The notes under the pieces are model-generated. The model saw only the letters and a list, made by a program, of their open reading frames with translations. It made no database searches and had not been told where the DNA came from. Below are positions 18,322 through 27,338 of a DNA stretch of 64,000 bases, piece after piece; position 1 is the first letter of the stretch, and each line of letters begins with the position of its first letter. The stretch lies in the NCBI RefSeq assembly GCF_905220975.1, contig NZ_CAJNBK010000001.1, forward strand, positions 558,001 through 622,000, given 5' to 3'. Source of the stretch: Paraburkholderia haematera (GTDB taxonomy: Bacteria > Pseudomonadota > Gammaproteobacteria > Burkholderiales > Burkholderiaceae). The position numbers and the translations under genes are program-made.

Positions 18322-18956
18322 GCCTTCAACAACCCCTTCTTCTCGATAAATTTCACCACCGTATCCAGTCCGTCGAGCGCCTTCAGATTGCACATCACGA
18401 AGGGCCGCTCGCCGCGCATCTTCTTCGCGTCTGACGCCATCACCTCCAGATTCGCGCCGACCATCGGTGCGAGATCGGTCTTGTTGATCACCAGCAGATC
18501 CGACTTCGTAATCCCCGGTCCGCCTTTGCGCGGAATCTTCTCGCCGCCGGCTACGTCGATCACGTAGATCGTCAGGTCCGACAATTCCGGACTGAACGTC
18601 GCTGCCAGGTTGTCGCCGCCTGACTCGATGAACACGATGTCCGCGTCGGGAAAACGCGTCAGCATGCGGTCGACGGCTTCGAGATTGATCGACGCGTCTT
18701 CACGAATCGCCGTATGCGGGCAGCCGCCCGTCTCGACGCCCATGATCCGCTCGGCCGGCAAGGCGCCCGCCACGGTTAGCAAACGCTGGTCTTCTTTCGT
18801 ATAGATGTCATTGGTGATCGCGACGAGGTCGTACTGCTCGCGCATCGCCTTGCAGAGCATTTCGAGCAGCGTGGTCTTGCCCGAGCCAACCGGGCCGCCG
18901 ACGCCCACGCGAAGCGGCGGCAGTTTCTTGGTACGGAGGTGTTGAGGTGCGTTCAT
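18318..18956 (-). CDS. ureG: Urease accessory GTPase UreG
   Basis: A 212-residue SIMIBI-class GTPase that powers nickel delivery to apo-urease in the UreDFG complex. It has the P-loop [14 protein letters not shown] (about residues 18-31), the nickel-binding Cys-Pro-His in [16 protein letters not shown], and the guanine-specificity NKTD motif (VINKTDLAP). Length is standard (~205-215). It is the last gene of the leftward ureABCEFG run, 12 bp after ureF. Confidence 0.97.
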   Translation of the reverse strand: MNAPQHLRTKKLPPLRVGVGGPVGSGKTTLLEMLCKAMREQYDLVAITNDIYTKEDQRLLTVAGALPAERIMGVETGGCPHTAIREDASINLEAVDRMLTRFPDADIVFIESGGDNLAATFSPELSDLTIYVIDVAGGEKIPRKGGPGITKSDLLVINKTDLAPMVGANLEVMASDAKKMRGERPFVMCNLKALDGLDTVVKFIEKKGLLKA

Positions 18957-18968
18957 GATGGATCTTTT

Positions 18969-19649
18969 TTATGAGCGGAAGAGCCGCGAATACTGCGACT
19001 CGTGACGCGCCGACAGAATGCCTAATTGCGGCGCGAAGGTGTTGATGTCGTCGGGTGAGGTGGCCAATGCGCGCGTGACAGCCGCGTCGATCGGCTCGCG
19101 TAACGCCACGATGATGCGCTGGCCTGCGAGTTGGCCGAGCGGCACGGCCTTCAATGCCGCGGCGGCCTGGTTTTCCACCCAGCTAAATGCGTAGGCGGCG
19201 AGCGCGGCATCCGGCGCCGCATCGTGGGCAAAAGCGGCAAATGCGAAAGCCGTGGGCTGGGCCAAGGGCTTGAGCGATGCCAATGTTGCGCGCCGTTCGG
19301 CGTCGCCCCATTCAAGCGAGACGCACAACTGCCGCAGCGACCAGCCCATCTGTTCCGTCTCGCGTCTTAGTTCAGCAGACTCGCGGCTCGCCAGGAATTC
19401 GCTGTTCGCTTCCTTCAAGCCGCTGGCATCATGCGCGTACCAGCGTTCCATCTGATGCGCGAGAAACGGAAGCTCACCGCGCGCGAGCACGTCGGTTAAA
19501 CCGCTCGCGATCCAATCGCGGGCGGAATTCGCGTCGGTGATGAGTTGGGCTTCTATCGCTGCTTCCAGACCCTGCGAGTAACTGAACGCGCCGATCGGCA
19601 GTGCCGGCGACGCGAGATGCAGCAGCGCAGTGAGTTCAGCGATGCGCAT
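18969..19649 (-). CDS. ureF: Urease accessory protein UreF
   Basis: A 226-residue all-helical protein that bridges UreD and UreG during nickel insertion. I choose ATG 19649 ([20 protein letters not shown]), which gives the normal UreF start. The frame runs further upstream only because it reads the shifted His-rich 3' end of ureE. The family motif [12 protein letters not shown] lies at about residues 22-33, and the C-terminal end is SRLFRS. The gene overlaps ureE by 14 bp, implying translational coupling. Confidence 0.95.
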   Translation of the reverse strand: MRIAELTALLHLASPALPIGAFSYSQGLEAAIEAQLITDANSARDWIASGLTDVLARGELPFLAHQMERWYAHDASGLKEANSEFLASRESAELRRETEQMGWSLRQLCVSLEWGDAERRATLASLKPLAQPTAFAFAAFAHDAAPDAALAAYAFSWVENQAAAALKAVPLGQLAGQRIIVALREPIDAAVTRALATSPDDINTFAPQLGILSARHESQYSRLFRS

Positions 19650-20346
19650 GGTGGTGATGATGCCCGTGGCCGCACGATTCGTCGTGGACGTGATCGCCGT
19701 CTTTGTGATCGTGCGAATGGTCGTTGCCGTGATCAGGGTCATGCGTGTGGCCTTGTGCGCTTTGGCCGTGTTCATGATCATGCGGGTGGTCATCGTGCCC
19801 GTGCCCATGGTCGTGCGCATGTTCATGCCCATGATGCTCGCCGAACACCTGCTGCGCTAACGCATAGTCTTCAGCAAACGTCTCATCATGACCATGCTTG
19901 TGGCCGCCGCCGTACGCGCCGGATTCCGGCTGGAACGGCATCGACACCTGATCCACGCTGGCGCCGATACGCTTGAGCATATCGGCGAGCACCGGATCGT
20001 ATTCCAGCTTCAGATAATCCAAGCCGACTTCGACCGGCGTATGACGATTGCCGAGGTGGTATGCAGCGCGCGTCAACGTCAATGCATCTTTAGCGCGGAT
20101 AACCAGCACCGCTTCAGGCGCGGCGACAACACGCACCAGGCCGCCATCGTCGGCGACCAGAACATCGCTGTCGCGCAGCACGGTGCCGCGCGGCAGCAGC
20201 AGCGCGACTTCTTCGCCGTTATCGAGCGTTGCCGCGAGACGGCTCTTGCGGCGGTCGTCGAAAGTGAGTGTCAGGGTTGGCGCGCGCTTCACCAGCACAG
20301 GTGCCAGCTTCAGATGCGGCGCGATCAGCTTGTCGATAGTGCGCAT
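19636..20346 (-). CDS. ureE: Urease nickel metallochaperone UreE with long His-rich tail
   Basis: A 236-residue nickel-binding chaperone. The N-terminal ~75 residues ([34 protein letters not shown]) are the peptide-binding domain. Residues ~75-150 hold the metal-binding domain with [12 protein letters not shown]. The final ~95 residues are extremely rich in His, Asp and Gly, with about 30 histidines and a lone Cys near the end. Classical Klebsiella UreE has a shorter tail. Such tails store or buffer Ni(II). The gene starts 3 bp after ureC stops and overlaps ureF by 14 bp. Confidence 0.95.
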   Translation of the reverse strand: MRTIDKLIAPHLKLAPVLVKRAPTLTLTFDDRRKSRLAATLDNGEEVALLLPRGTVLRDSDVLVADDGGLVRVVAAPEAVLVIRAKDALTLTRAAYHLGNRHTPVEVGLDYLKLEYDPVLADMLKRIGASVDQVSMPFQPESGAYGGGHKHGHDETFAEDYALAQQVFGEHHGHEHAHDHGHGHDDHPHDHEHGQSAQGHTHDPDHGNDHSHDHKDGDHVHDESCGHGHHHHHAHR

Positions 20347-20349
20347 GGT

Positions 20350-22056
20350 TTAGAACAGGAAGTAGCGTTGCGCCATTGGCAGCACGGTTGCGGGTTCGCA
20401 CGTGAGCAACTGACCGTCCGCGATGACCTGATACGTCTCCGGATCGACGCTGATCGCCGGGCGCCACGCGTTGTGAATCATGTCGGCCTTCGTGATGTTG
20501 CGGCAGTTCTTAACGGCAACGATACGCTTGTTCAGACCGTAGCGTTCGCCGACACCCGCGTCGGCGGCCATTTGCGAAACGAAGGTCAAGGACGTGCGCC
20601 CTAGCGCACCGCCACGCGTCGCGAACATCTCGCGATAGTGGACCGGTTGCGGCGTCGGAATCGATGCGTTCGGGTCGCCCATCTGCGCCATTGCGATCAT
20701 GCCGCCCTTCAGAATCAGCGAAGGCTTGATGCCGAAAAACGCCGGCTCCCAGAACACGAGGTCGGCCCATTTGCCCGGCTCGATCGAGCCGACTTCGTGC
20801 GAGATACCGTGTGTGATGGCCGGGTTGATCGTGTACTTGGCGACGTAACGTTTCGCGCGGAAATTGTCGTGCCGCGTGTTGTCCTCGGGCAGCGCGCCGC
20901 GTTGCACTTTCATCTTGTGCGCGGTCTGCCACGTGCGGATGATCACTTCACCCACGCGGCCCATCGCCTGCGAATCCGAGGACAGCATCGACAATGCGCC
21001 GAGGTCGTGAAGGATGTCTTCGGCAGCAATGGTCTCGCGGCGAATGCGCGACTCGGCGAACGCGATATCTTCCGCAATCGACGGGTCCAGGTGGTGGCAC
21101 ACCATCAGCATGTCGAGATGCTCTTCGAGCGTGTTGATGGTGTACGGGCGCGTCGGATTCGTGGAGGAGGGCAGCACGTTCGCTTCGCCGCACACCTTGA
21201 TGATGTCTGGAGCGTGGCCGCCGCCCGCGCCTTCCGTGTGATACGTGTGAATCGTGCGACCCTTGAACGCCGCCACGGTCGCTTCCACAAAACCTGCTTC
21301 GTTCAGCGTATCCGTGTGAATCGCGACCTGCGTGTCGGTGTCGTCGGCGACGGAAAGACAGTTGTCGATCGCGGCGGGCGTCGTGCCCCAGTCCTCGTGC
21401 AGCTTCAAACCGATCGCACCCGCGGCGATCTGTTCAAGCGCCGGTTGCGGCTGGCTCACGTTGCCCTTGCCGAGAAAGCCGAGATTCATCGGATAACCGT
21501 CGGCGGCTTGCAGCATGCGTTCGAGATGCCACGGACCCGGCGTGCAGGTTGTTGCGTTCGTGCCTGTTGCCGGACCTGTACCGCCGCCGAGCATCGTCGT
21601 CACGCCGCTTGCAAGGGCTTCTTCAATTTGCTGCGGACTGATGAAGTGAATGTGCGTATCGATGCCGCCCGCCGTCACGATCAGGCCTTCGCCCGCGATC
21701 ACTTCGGTGGACGCGCCGATTGCGATCGTCACGTTCGGCTGGATGTCGGGATTGCCCGCTTTGCCGATTGCAGCGATGCGGCCGTTCTTAATGCCGATAT
21801 CGGCCTTGACGATGCCCCAGTGATCGAGAATCACCGCATTCGTCACGACCGTATCGACCACGTCGGCATGCACGCGTTGCGACTGGCCCATGCCGTCGCG
21901 AATCACTTTGCCGCCGCCGAATTTCACTTCTTCACCGTAGGTCGTGAAGTCGCGTTCGACTTCGATCAGCAGATCGGTATCGGCGAGGCGTACGCGGTCG
22001 CCGGTCGTGGGGCCGAACATTTCCGCGTACGCGCGGCGGCCAATGCGTAATGTCAT
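20350..22056 (-). CDS. ureC: Urease alpha subunit
   Basis: The 568-residue catalytic subunit, hydrolysing urea to ammonia and carbamate with a dinuclear nickel centre. Visible ligands are HIHF (His pair near 135), the carbamylated Lys in [10 protein letters not shown] (near 218), His in [12 protein letters not shown] and [16 protein letters not shown] (near 247 and 273), the flap [20 protein letters not shown] with the catalytic His, and the nickel Asp in [14 protein letters not shown] (near 360). Length matches bacterial UreC (about 567). It lies 55 bp after ureB and 3 bp before ureE. Confidence 0.99.
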   Translation of the reverse strand: MTLRIGRRAYAEMFGPTTGDRVRLADTDLLIEVERDFTTYGEEVKFGGGKVIRDGMGQSQRVHADVVDTVVTNAVILDHWGIVKADIGIKNGRIAAIGKAGNPDIQPNVTIAIGASTEVIAGEGLIVTAGGIDTHIHFISPQQIEEALASGVTTMLGGGTGPATGTNATTCTPGPWHLERMLQAADGYPMNLGFLGKGNVSQPQPALEQIAAGAIGLKLHEDWGTTPAAIDNCLSVADDTDTQVAIHTDTLNEAGFVEATVAAFKGRTIHTYHTEGAGGGHAPDIIKVCGEANVLPSSTNPTRPYTINTLEEHLDMLMVCHHLDPSIAEDIAFAESRIRRETIAAEDILHDLGALSMLSSDSQAMGRVGEVIIRTWQTAHKMKVQRGALPEDNTRHDNFRAKRYVAKYTINPAITHGISHEVGSIEPGKWADLVFWEPAFFGIKPSLILKGGMIAMAQMGDPNASIPTPQPVHYREMFATRGGALGRTSLTFVSQMAADAGVGERYGLNKRIVAVKNCRNITKADMIHNAWRPAISVDPETYQVIADGQLLTCEPATVLPMAQRYFLF

Positions 22057-22111
22057 GGTGTGGGTCCGGAAATGAGCAGGGTGGTCGGAGCAGGCATGCG
22101 CGGGTGACGCG

Positions 22112-22417
22112 TCAAAGCTTGCCCATCACCTTGCCGTTGAAGCCGTAGACGACGCGATCGCCCGCCAGTTCGACCAGTTCGACTGTTCGTTCCTGACCGG
22201 GCTCGAAGCGAACGGCGGTGCCTGCAGCAATGTTCAGGCGGAAACCGCGTGCCGCTTCGCGATCGAACGAGAGCGCTTCGTTCACTTCGTAGAAGTGATA
22301 GTGCGAGCCGATCTGCACCGGCCGGTCGCCGGTATTCGACACGACCACCGTGACGGTGGCGCGGCCCGCGTTGAGCTCGTGTTCGCCGTCGTCAATGAGG
22401 AGTTCGCCGGGAATCAT
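22112..22417 (-). CDS. ureB: Urease beta subunit
   Basis: A 101-residue structural subunit of the (UreABC)3 trimer. The start [19 protein letters not shown] and the core [20 protein letters not shown] are diagnostic. Length is standard (101-106). It follows ureA by 16 bp and precedes ureC by 55 bp in the leftward operon. Confidence 0.98.
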   Translation of the reverse strand: MIPGELLIDDGEHELNAGRATVTVVVSNTGDRPVQIGSHYHFYEVNEALSFDREAARGFRLNIAAGTAVRFEPGQERTVELVELAGDRVVYGFNGKVMGKL

Positions 22418-22433
22418 GGGGCAGCCTTACGGG

Positions 22434-22736
22434 TTACGGGATCGGATGATGCACGGTGACGAGCTTGGTGCCGTCGGGGAACGTGGCTTCGACCTGGATG
22501 TCGGGGATCATTTCCGGCACACCTTCCATCACATCGGCGCGCGTCAGAAGCGTGGTGCCGTAGTGCATGACTTCGGCGACGGTCTTGCCGTCGCGGGCCG
22601 CTTCCATCAGCGCGGCGCTGATGAAGGCGACCGCTTCCGGGTAATTCAGTTTGAGGCCGCGAGCGCGGCGCCGTTCGGCGAGCAGCGCGGCGGTGAAGAT
22701 CAGCAGCTTGTCCTTCTCGCGGGGTGTCAGCTTCAT
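22434..22736 (-). CDS. ureA: Urease gamma subunit
   Basis: A 100-residue subunit of the classical length. It starts [20 protein letters not shown] and contains [22 protein letters not shown] and the C-terminal [14 protein letters not shown]. It is separated from the upstream binding-protein gene by 163 bp, in which no second promoter is obvious. The sigma-54-type promoter upstream of that gene may therefore also drive ureABCEFG. Confidence 0.98.
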   Translation of the reverse strand: MKLTPREKDKLLIFTAALLAERRRARGLKLNYPEAVAFISAALMEAARDGKTVAEVMHYGTTLLTRADVMEGVPEMIPDIQVEATFPDGTKLVTVHHPIP

Positions 22737-22899
22737 CGAATGTCTACGTAGGGTTGCGCCGGTCCCGAGTGGGACCGGCTGCGACAGTGATTGGCGTTGC
22801 GTGTCATGGCCGCGATCGCGCGTTGCGCACGGGATGCGGCCATGACGAGTGCAATGCCGGATAAGCCAGGCACGGTATCAAGTTCAGCTAACGATGCGC

Positions 22900-23703
22900 T
22901 TACAGGTCGGCCGGCATCGCTGCGCCGAACCATTTCTTCGACATCGTGTTGAGCGTACCGTCCTGCTTGGCCGTCGCGATGGCAGCGTTGACCTTCTGTT
23001 GCAGGCGGGGTTCGTTCTTGTTCATGCCGACGAAGCACGGCGAATTCTTGATAACGAACTTCGGTTCCGGACGACGCGGCGGATTCTTCGCGAGGATCGC
23101 GGCGGCGACGATGTTACCGGCGGCGATCAACTGCACCTGACCCGAGAGAAACGCGGCGATAGTCGCGTTGTTATCTTCGAAGCGTTTGATGGTGGCGTTC
23201 GGCGCCATTTGCGTGAGAGCGATTTCTTCGAGCGCGCCGCGGGTGGCGCCGACTGTCTTGCCGGTGAGATCGGCGGGGCCGGTGACCTTGATGTCGGCGG
23301 GGCCGAACACGCCCTGGTAGTACGGCGCATAGGCCGTTGAAAAATCGATGACCTTGTCGCGCTCGGGTGTTTTGCCGAGTGACGAGATCACCAGATCGAC
23401 CTTACCTGTTTGCAGATACGGAATGCGGTTCGCGCTATTGACCGGCACGAGCTCGAGCTTCACGTTCATCGACTTCGCCAGCATCGCGGCGGTATCGATG
23501 TCATAGCCTTGCGGCTTCATATCCGCGCCGACCGATCCGAACGGCGGATAGTCTTCCGGCACGGCGACTTTGAGCGTGCCTGCTTTGGCGATGTTGTCGA
23601 GCGTATCCGCGTGGGCGGCGGGCGCATTGAGTGCGAGGACGGGCGAGAGCAGCAGTGCGGCGAGCCAGGCGCGACGCGCGGGGCGAAGGGTCGATCGGGT
23701 CAT
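22900..23703 (-). CDS. Orphan periplasmic amino-acid-type binding protein inside the urease locus
   Basis: A 267-residue family 3 solute-binding protein. It has a signal peptide (residues 1-32, hydrophobic LAALLLSPVLALNAPAAHA ending in ADT), then GTLKVAVPEDYPPFG, the family signature GYDIDTAAMLAKSMNVKLELV, the ligand-Arg region SLGKTPERDKVIDFSTAY, and GKTVGATRGALEE. No cognate permease or ATPase gene is adjacent. It sits between ureD and ureA, 163 bp before ureA, right behind a sigma-54-type promoter with NtrC-like sites. It probably binds a polar amino acid or small nitrogen compound; the ligand and its transporter partner are unknown. Confidence 0.88.
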   Translation of the reverse strand: MTRSTLRPARRAWLAALLLSPVLALNAPAAHADTLDNIAKAGTLKVAVPEDYPPFGSVGADMKPQGYDIDTAAMLAKSMNVKLELVPVNSANRIPYLQTGKVDLVISSLGKTPERDKVIDFSTAYAPYYQGVFGPADIKVTGPADLTGKTVGATRGALEEIALTQMAPNATIKRFEDNNATIAAFLSGQVQLIAAGNIVAAAILAKNPPRRPEPKFVIKNSPCFVGMNKNEPRLQQKVNAAIATAKQDGTLNTMSKKWFGAAMPADL

Positions 23704-23774
23704 GTTGTGTGAGCGGTGGTGGCGAGAAGCGGTCGGCTGCCGTCAGGATGCGGCGGCATTGTGGGGGATTTTGC

Positions 23775-23790
23775 AGCAAGGTATGTGCCA
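23775..23790 (-). promoter_or_regulatory. Sigma-54 (-24/-12) promoter before the binding protein and ureABCEFG
   Basis: On the minus strand TGGCACATACCTTGCT fits the consensus TGGCAC-R-N4-TTGCW, with the invariant GG and GC separated by exactly 10 nt. Transcription should start near 23764, giving a ~60-nt leader to the start codon at 23703. Paired NtrC-like sites lie about 76 and 99 bp upstream of that point. Confidence 0.8.
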
Positions 23791-23830
23791 TGCCGGTGCA
23801 GTATAGGTGGGCGGGGAGGAAAAGGGAGTG

Positions 23831-23872
23831 ATGCACCAATCTGGGGTGATGCCGTGTTCCCGATTGGTGCAT
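23831..23872 (-). promoter_or_regulatory. Paired NtrC-like enhancer sites
   Basis: ATGCACCAATC (23831-23841) and GATTGGTGCAT (23862-23872) are perfect 11-bp inverted arms. Read as 17-mers of the form TGCACCA-N3-TGGTGCA, 23832-23848 has a perfect left half and 23855-23871 a perfect right half, each with a degenerate partner half. Their centres are 23 bp apart, about two helical turns, as expected for cooperative NtrC dimers acting on the sigma-54 promoter. Confidence 0.7.
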
Positions 23873-23935
23873 GAGGCGACTTGCGAAGGTGAACGGCCGC
23901 CTGCCGATCGGACAGACGGACAGACGACGCGGGCG

Positions 23936-24817
23936 TCAGGTGGACCAGATTCGAAGCGGCACGGCGTTGACACCATGCACGACCGGTCTCAACTGAAGCC
24001 AGCACTGCGTCAAAGCTCGCTGCAGGGTCTCCATAGACCGCGAAACTGCCCGCACGAGCAAAACACCCTCAGTGACACAGGAAGCCGCCGCCCGCAACGA
24101 ATCATCAAACGGCAACTGGGCGGTGAGCGCCTCAGCCAGCGCATCATCGCAAGCCGCCCCAACAGCCCACAGCGTCCCATAAGCAGGAAACCCGGCCAGA
24201 CCTTGCGCCGCATCCCGCAATGAATCCTCTGCAGCAAGACTCGCGCGTTCGAGCCATAGCGCCTCGCCATTCGCGCCGACAATCCGCGATACCGCGCGCA
24301 AATGACCGGCTGACCACTGCTCGCCGGCCGCTTGCCGCCCAAGCTGAGTCGCATCCCACCCAATCGCGGTGGCACCTTCGCCAAGCGTCAACGAAAAATC
24401 CAGCATCGCATTGGCGTGATCGAAAACAATATTGTTCTGCGGCAGCCAGTCGAGCCTCGCATGCTCACCGACACGCACCGCAATATTCTGCCGTGCCGCA
24501 CGCCCATTGGCCTTGTACCACTTGGTCGCACCGGGCGTGGTAATCACGGCATGCGCGTTGTCGCCGACAGCAACATCGATGTCGAGATGGTCGCCGCCCG
24601 CGATCCCACCTGGCGGGTGCACGATCACTGCATGACAGATTGCATTGCCTTCCGGGTAGAGCGGCCTTTGCACGCGCAACGGTCCGTCATGCAGCCGATG
24701 CTTGAGTGTGGTCCGTTCGTCCTCTTTGACGAAGCCGAGTTCGAGGCGCGCGCGCCATTGCGAGTGCGCGGCAGGTTGCGCGGTGGCGAGTGCGGTGTGA
24801 TTTTCGTGAAGCGACAT
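23936..24817 (-). CDS. ureD: Urease accessory protein UreD (UreH)
   Basis: A 293-residue beta-helical scaffold that docks on apo-urease and receives nickel via UreF/UreG. I start at ATG 24817 ([15 protein letters not shown]) because the 47 upstream codons have no family character. Diagnostic segments are [52 protein letters not shown] and the C-terminal [15 protein letters not shown]. It lies 158 bp downstream of urtE and, unusually, is separated from ureA by a solute-binding protein gene. Confidence 0.96.
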   Translation of the reverse strand: MSLHENHTALATAQPAAHSQWRARLELGFVKEDERTTLKHRLHDGPLRVQRPLYPEGNAICHAVIVHPPGGIAGGDHLDIDVAVGDNAHAVITTPGATKWYKANGRAARQNIAVRVGEHARLDWLPQNNIVFDHANAMLDFSLTLGEGATAIGWDATQLGRQAAGEQWSAGHLRAVSRIVGANGEALWLERASLAAEDSLRDAAQGLAGFPAYGTLWAVGAACDDALAEALTAQLPFDDSLRAAASCVTEGVLLVRAVSRSMETLQRALTQCWLQLRPVVHGVNAVPLRIWST

Positions 24818-24975
24818 ACGGATGGACTTGCGAATGGACGGGCGGCGCGGTCCGCTAAAGGACGCGGCAACAGACGTGTTGTTGCGGAGCGTGCCGACGC
24901 GCGTTAGGCAACGACTAGCCGCGTTGCCACGGGATGCGGCGAGAATAGCACGCTGCATTGCCGTGCTGCTGCGCT

Positions 24976-25668
24976 TCAGACCGCGATGAGGGCGCGCACA
25001 CCATCCGTATCCATGTTTGCGCCTTCGCCGCCTGCGACGATTTCACCGCGGCTCATTACCCAATACCGATCAGCGATTTCCTTCGCGAAGTCGTAATACT
25101 GTTCGACGAGCAGCACGGTCATACCCATTTCTTCGACCAATTGACGCAGCGTGCGGCCGATGTCCTGAATGATCGACGGCTGGATGCCTTCCGTGGGTTC
25201 GTCGAGGATCAGCAATTGCGGATCGCTCATTAGCGCACGGCCGATCGCGAGTTGCTGTTGCTGACCGCCGGAGAGGTCGCCGCCGCGGCGGCTGCGCATG
25301 TCCTTTAGAACGGGGAACAGTTCGTAAATACGATCCGGGATTTTCTTCGGGGCTTTTTTGCTGGCTGCGCCGACTAGTAGATTTTCTTCGACCGTTAGCC
25401 GCGGGAAGATGTCGCGGCCTTGGGGGACGTAGGCGAGACCTTGCTCCACGCGTGAGTAGGTCGGCAGCTTGGTGATCGGTGTGCCGCGCCAGGCGATTGA
25501 ACCGCTCTTGGTCTGGACGACGCCCATCAGGCATCTGAGTAGCGTTGTTTTGCCTACGCCGTTGCGGCCTAGCAATACGGTGAGCTTGCCGTCAGGAACG
25601 GTGAGTTTCACGTCGCGGAGGATGTGGCTGCCGCCGTAGTACTGGTTTAGGTTTTCGACTTCTAGCAT
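24976..25668 (-). CDS. urtE: Urea ABC transporter ATP-binding protein UrtE
   Basis: A 230-residue LivF-type ATPase for high-affinity urea import. It has Walker [14 protein letters not shown] (about residues 32-44), the Q-loop region [20 protein letters not shown], the ABC signature [15 protein letters not shown], Walker [15 protein letters not shown] and the switch His in LLVEQYYDF (Gln/Tyr type, as in LivF). The combination with urtABCD and ureD upstream of urease supports urea as substrate. It is cut off from urtD by an 800-bp gap filled by an inverted-repeat element. Confidence 0.96.
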   Translation of the reverse strand: MLEVENLNQYYGGSHILRDVKLTVPDGKLTVLLGRNGVGKTTLLRCLMGVVQTKSGSIAWRGTPITKLPTYSRVEQGLAYVPQGRDIFPRLTVEENLLVGAASKKAPKKIPDRIYELFPVLKDMRSRRGGDLSGGQQQQLAIGRALMSDPQLLILDEPTEGIQPSIIQDIGRTLRQLVEEMGMTVLLVEQYYDFAKEIADRYWVMSRGEIVAGGEGANMDTDGVRALIAV

Positions 25669-25710
25669 TTTTGGTGTTCCTGTGTGTTCCTGTGTGTGCC
25701 TACGGCGTTG

Positions 25711-26352
25711 GCCTTTTCTTGAATTCTTATTGGTCTATTAGCGTCGCCCCTGTGCGGGGCAGCACCTACTTTTCTTTGCCTGCCGCAAAGAAAAGTAGGC
25801 AAAAGAAAGCGGCTCAAACCGCTAACTTTTAAACGGGTCCCCTGGCTTGGAGGAGGCAGTGGTGCATCTGGAATCTGTGTTCTCGCACATTCGGCGTGAG
25901 TGACAAGGCAGTCATACTTCCGGCGGCGCTGCGCGCGCCGACGAGTACTTCATGGGGCCATTGGGTCATTTGCGTTCACTCCTGTTTGTGCGTGGGGGCT
26001 GTCAATCGGTGAGCGGCATCATGTCAGTTCACATCTTCCATCTGTCGATTGCATCGCTCGATACTGACGGCCCCATGACCTTGAACCGAAGCCCCTGGTT
26101 TCCCATGCATACCCATCCGCGACGCACGCAGTGCGGAGTGGGAGCTGATGACACCTTTGTCACTAACGCTGAGTGTGCGAGGGCACGGATTCCAGATGCA
26201 CCACTGCCTCCTCCAAGCCAGGGGACCCGCTTAAAAGTTAGCGGTTTGAGCCGCTTTCTTTTGCCTACTTTTCTTTGCGGCAGGCAAAGAAAAGTAGGTG
26301 CTGCCCCGCACAGGGGCGACGCTAATAGACCAAAAAGAACTCAAGGAAAGGC
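25711..26352. repeat. Large inverted-repeat element between urtD and urtE
   Basis: Two arms of about 200 bp (25711-25910 and roughly 26155-26352) are near-identical reverse complements around a ~245-bp unique centre. Each arm contains a nested 15-bp-stem hairpin (25765-25799 and 26264-26298; stem CCTACTTTTCTTTGC, 5-nt loop) and a 5-bp hairpin with an AGCGG stem. From memory, the CCTACTTTTCTTTGC hairpin motif recurs in Burkholderia intergenic DNA. The centre holds no credible gene. The element could be a MITE-like insertion or two copies of a REP-type unit placed head to head. Confidence 0.8.
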
Positions 26353-26400
26353 CAAAGAATCCAGATCAAGACAACGCCAAAGAATCCAGATCAAGACAAC
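26351..26400. repeat. Two tandem 25-bp repeats
   Basis: Two identical copies of a 25-bp unit beginning GCCAAAGAATCCAGATC lie directly head to tail (26351-26375, 26376-26400) at the urtD-proximal edge of the inverted-repeat element. They may mark slippage or an insertion scar. Confidence 0.75.
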
Positions 26401-26474
26401 ACCAACACCATAAAAACACAAACAATCGCCGAGCAGGCCACCAAACCAATACCGCCGCCAAAGGCAAAAAAAAA

Positions 26475-27338
26475 TCACCGCCCTAGATAAGACTCAATCA
26501 CCATCTCATCCCGCTTGACCTCATCAAGCGTGCCATGCGCAAGAACCCGCCCTTCGGCCATCACAGTGACCTTCCCCCTATCACCCGCTAAAGCCGCAAC
26601 AAACTCCATATCATGTTCAACCACCATCATCGAACACGTCCCACGCAAATGATTCAGCAACTCAGCTAGCTGCATGGTCTCGTCATCGGTCATGCCAGCC
26701 GCAGGCTCATCGAGCAAAAGCAGCGCCGGTTGCTGCATCAGCAACATCCCAATCTCAAGCCGTTGCTTCTGCCCATGCGACAACTCACCAGCGAGCCGCC
26801 GCGCCTCGCTCTCCAACCCGATCAAAGCCAACGTCTCTTCAATCCGCGCTTGCGCATCACGATCCAACCGCGCACGCAAAGAAGCCCACCAACCTTTATC
26901 AGCCTTCATGGCCAACTCAAGGTTCTCCCACACAGGATGTTGCTCAAACACAGTAGGCTTCTGAAACTTCCGCCCAATGCCCGCACGCGCAATAGAAGGC
27001 TCATTCATCCGCGTCAGATCAATCGACTGCCCGAGAAAAATCTTCCCGGAGTCCGGTTCGGTCTTCCCGGTGATGACATCCATCATCGTCGTCTTACCCG
27101 CGCCGTTCGGCCCAATGATGCAACGCAACTCGCCCGCGTCGATCGACAAACTCAACGCATTCAATGCGCGAAACCCGTCGAAACTCACAGTCACGTCTTC
27201 AAGGTACAAAATCGTCCCGTGCGAAATATCGATCTCGCCCGGCACCACCGCGTGCCCCATGCTCGCGACGCCGCTCAGTGACCGTTCAGCAGGCTCTTCG
27301 GGTAATGCAAGATCGGGAACCATCGGGTTTTCGTTCAT
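26475..27338 (-). CDS. urtD: Urea ABC transporter ATP-binding protein UrtD
   Basis: A 287-residue LivG-type ATPase. After a ~40-residue leader it has Walker A IIGPNGAGKTTMMDVITG (about residues 75-92), the insertion ARAGIGRKFQKPTVFEQHPVWENLELA typical of UrtD, the ABC signature LSHGQKQRLEIGML, Walker B LLLLDEPAAGMTDDE and the H-loop MVVEHDMEFV. Its ATG overlaps the urtC stop by 4 bp. It pairs with UrtE to energise UrtB/UrtC. Confidence 0.96.
   Translation of the reverse strand: MNENPMVPDLALPEEPAERSLSGVASMGHAVVPGEIDISHGTILYLEDVTVSFDGFRALNALSLSIDAGELRCIIGPNGAGKTTMMDVITGKTEPDSGKIFLGQSIDLTRMNEPSIARAGIGRKFQKPTVFEQHPVWENLELAMKADKGWWASLRARLDRDAQARIEETLALIGLESEARRLAGELSHGQKQRLEIGMLLMQQPALLLLDEPAAGMTDDETMQLAELLNHLRGTCSMMVVEHDMEFVAALAGDRGKVTVMAEGRVLAHGTLDEVKRDEMVIESYLGR

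Noticed and set aside
20638-22050. Plus-strand open frame of about 470 codons
   Set aside because: It is antisense to ureC, whose nickel ligands are all present; the frame has no recognisable domain.
25952-26413. Plus-strand 153-codon frame inside the inverted-repeat element
   Set aside because: It runs from the unique centre through the right hairpin arm, so much of it encodes the repeat; the product has no family character.
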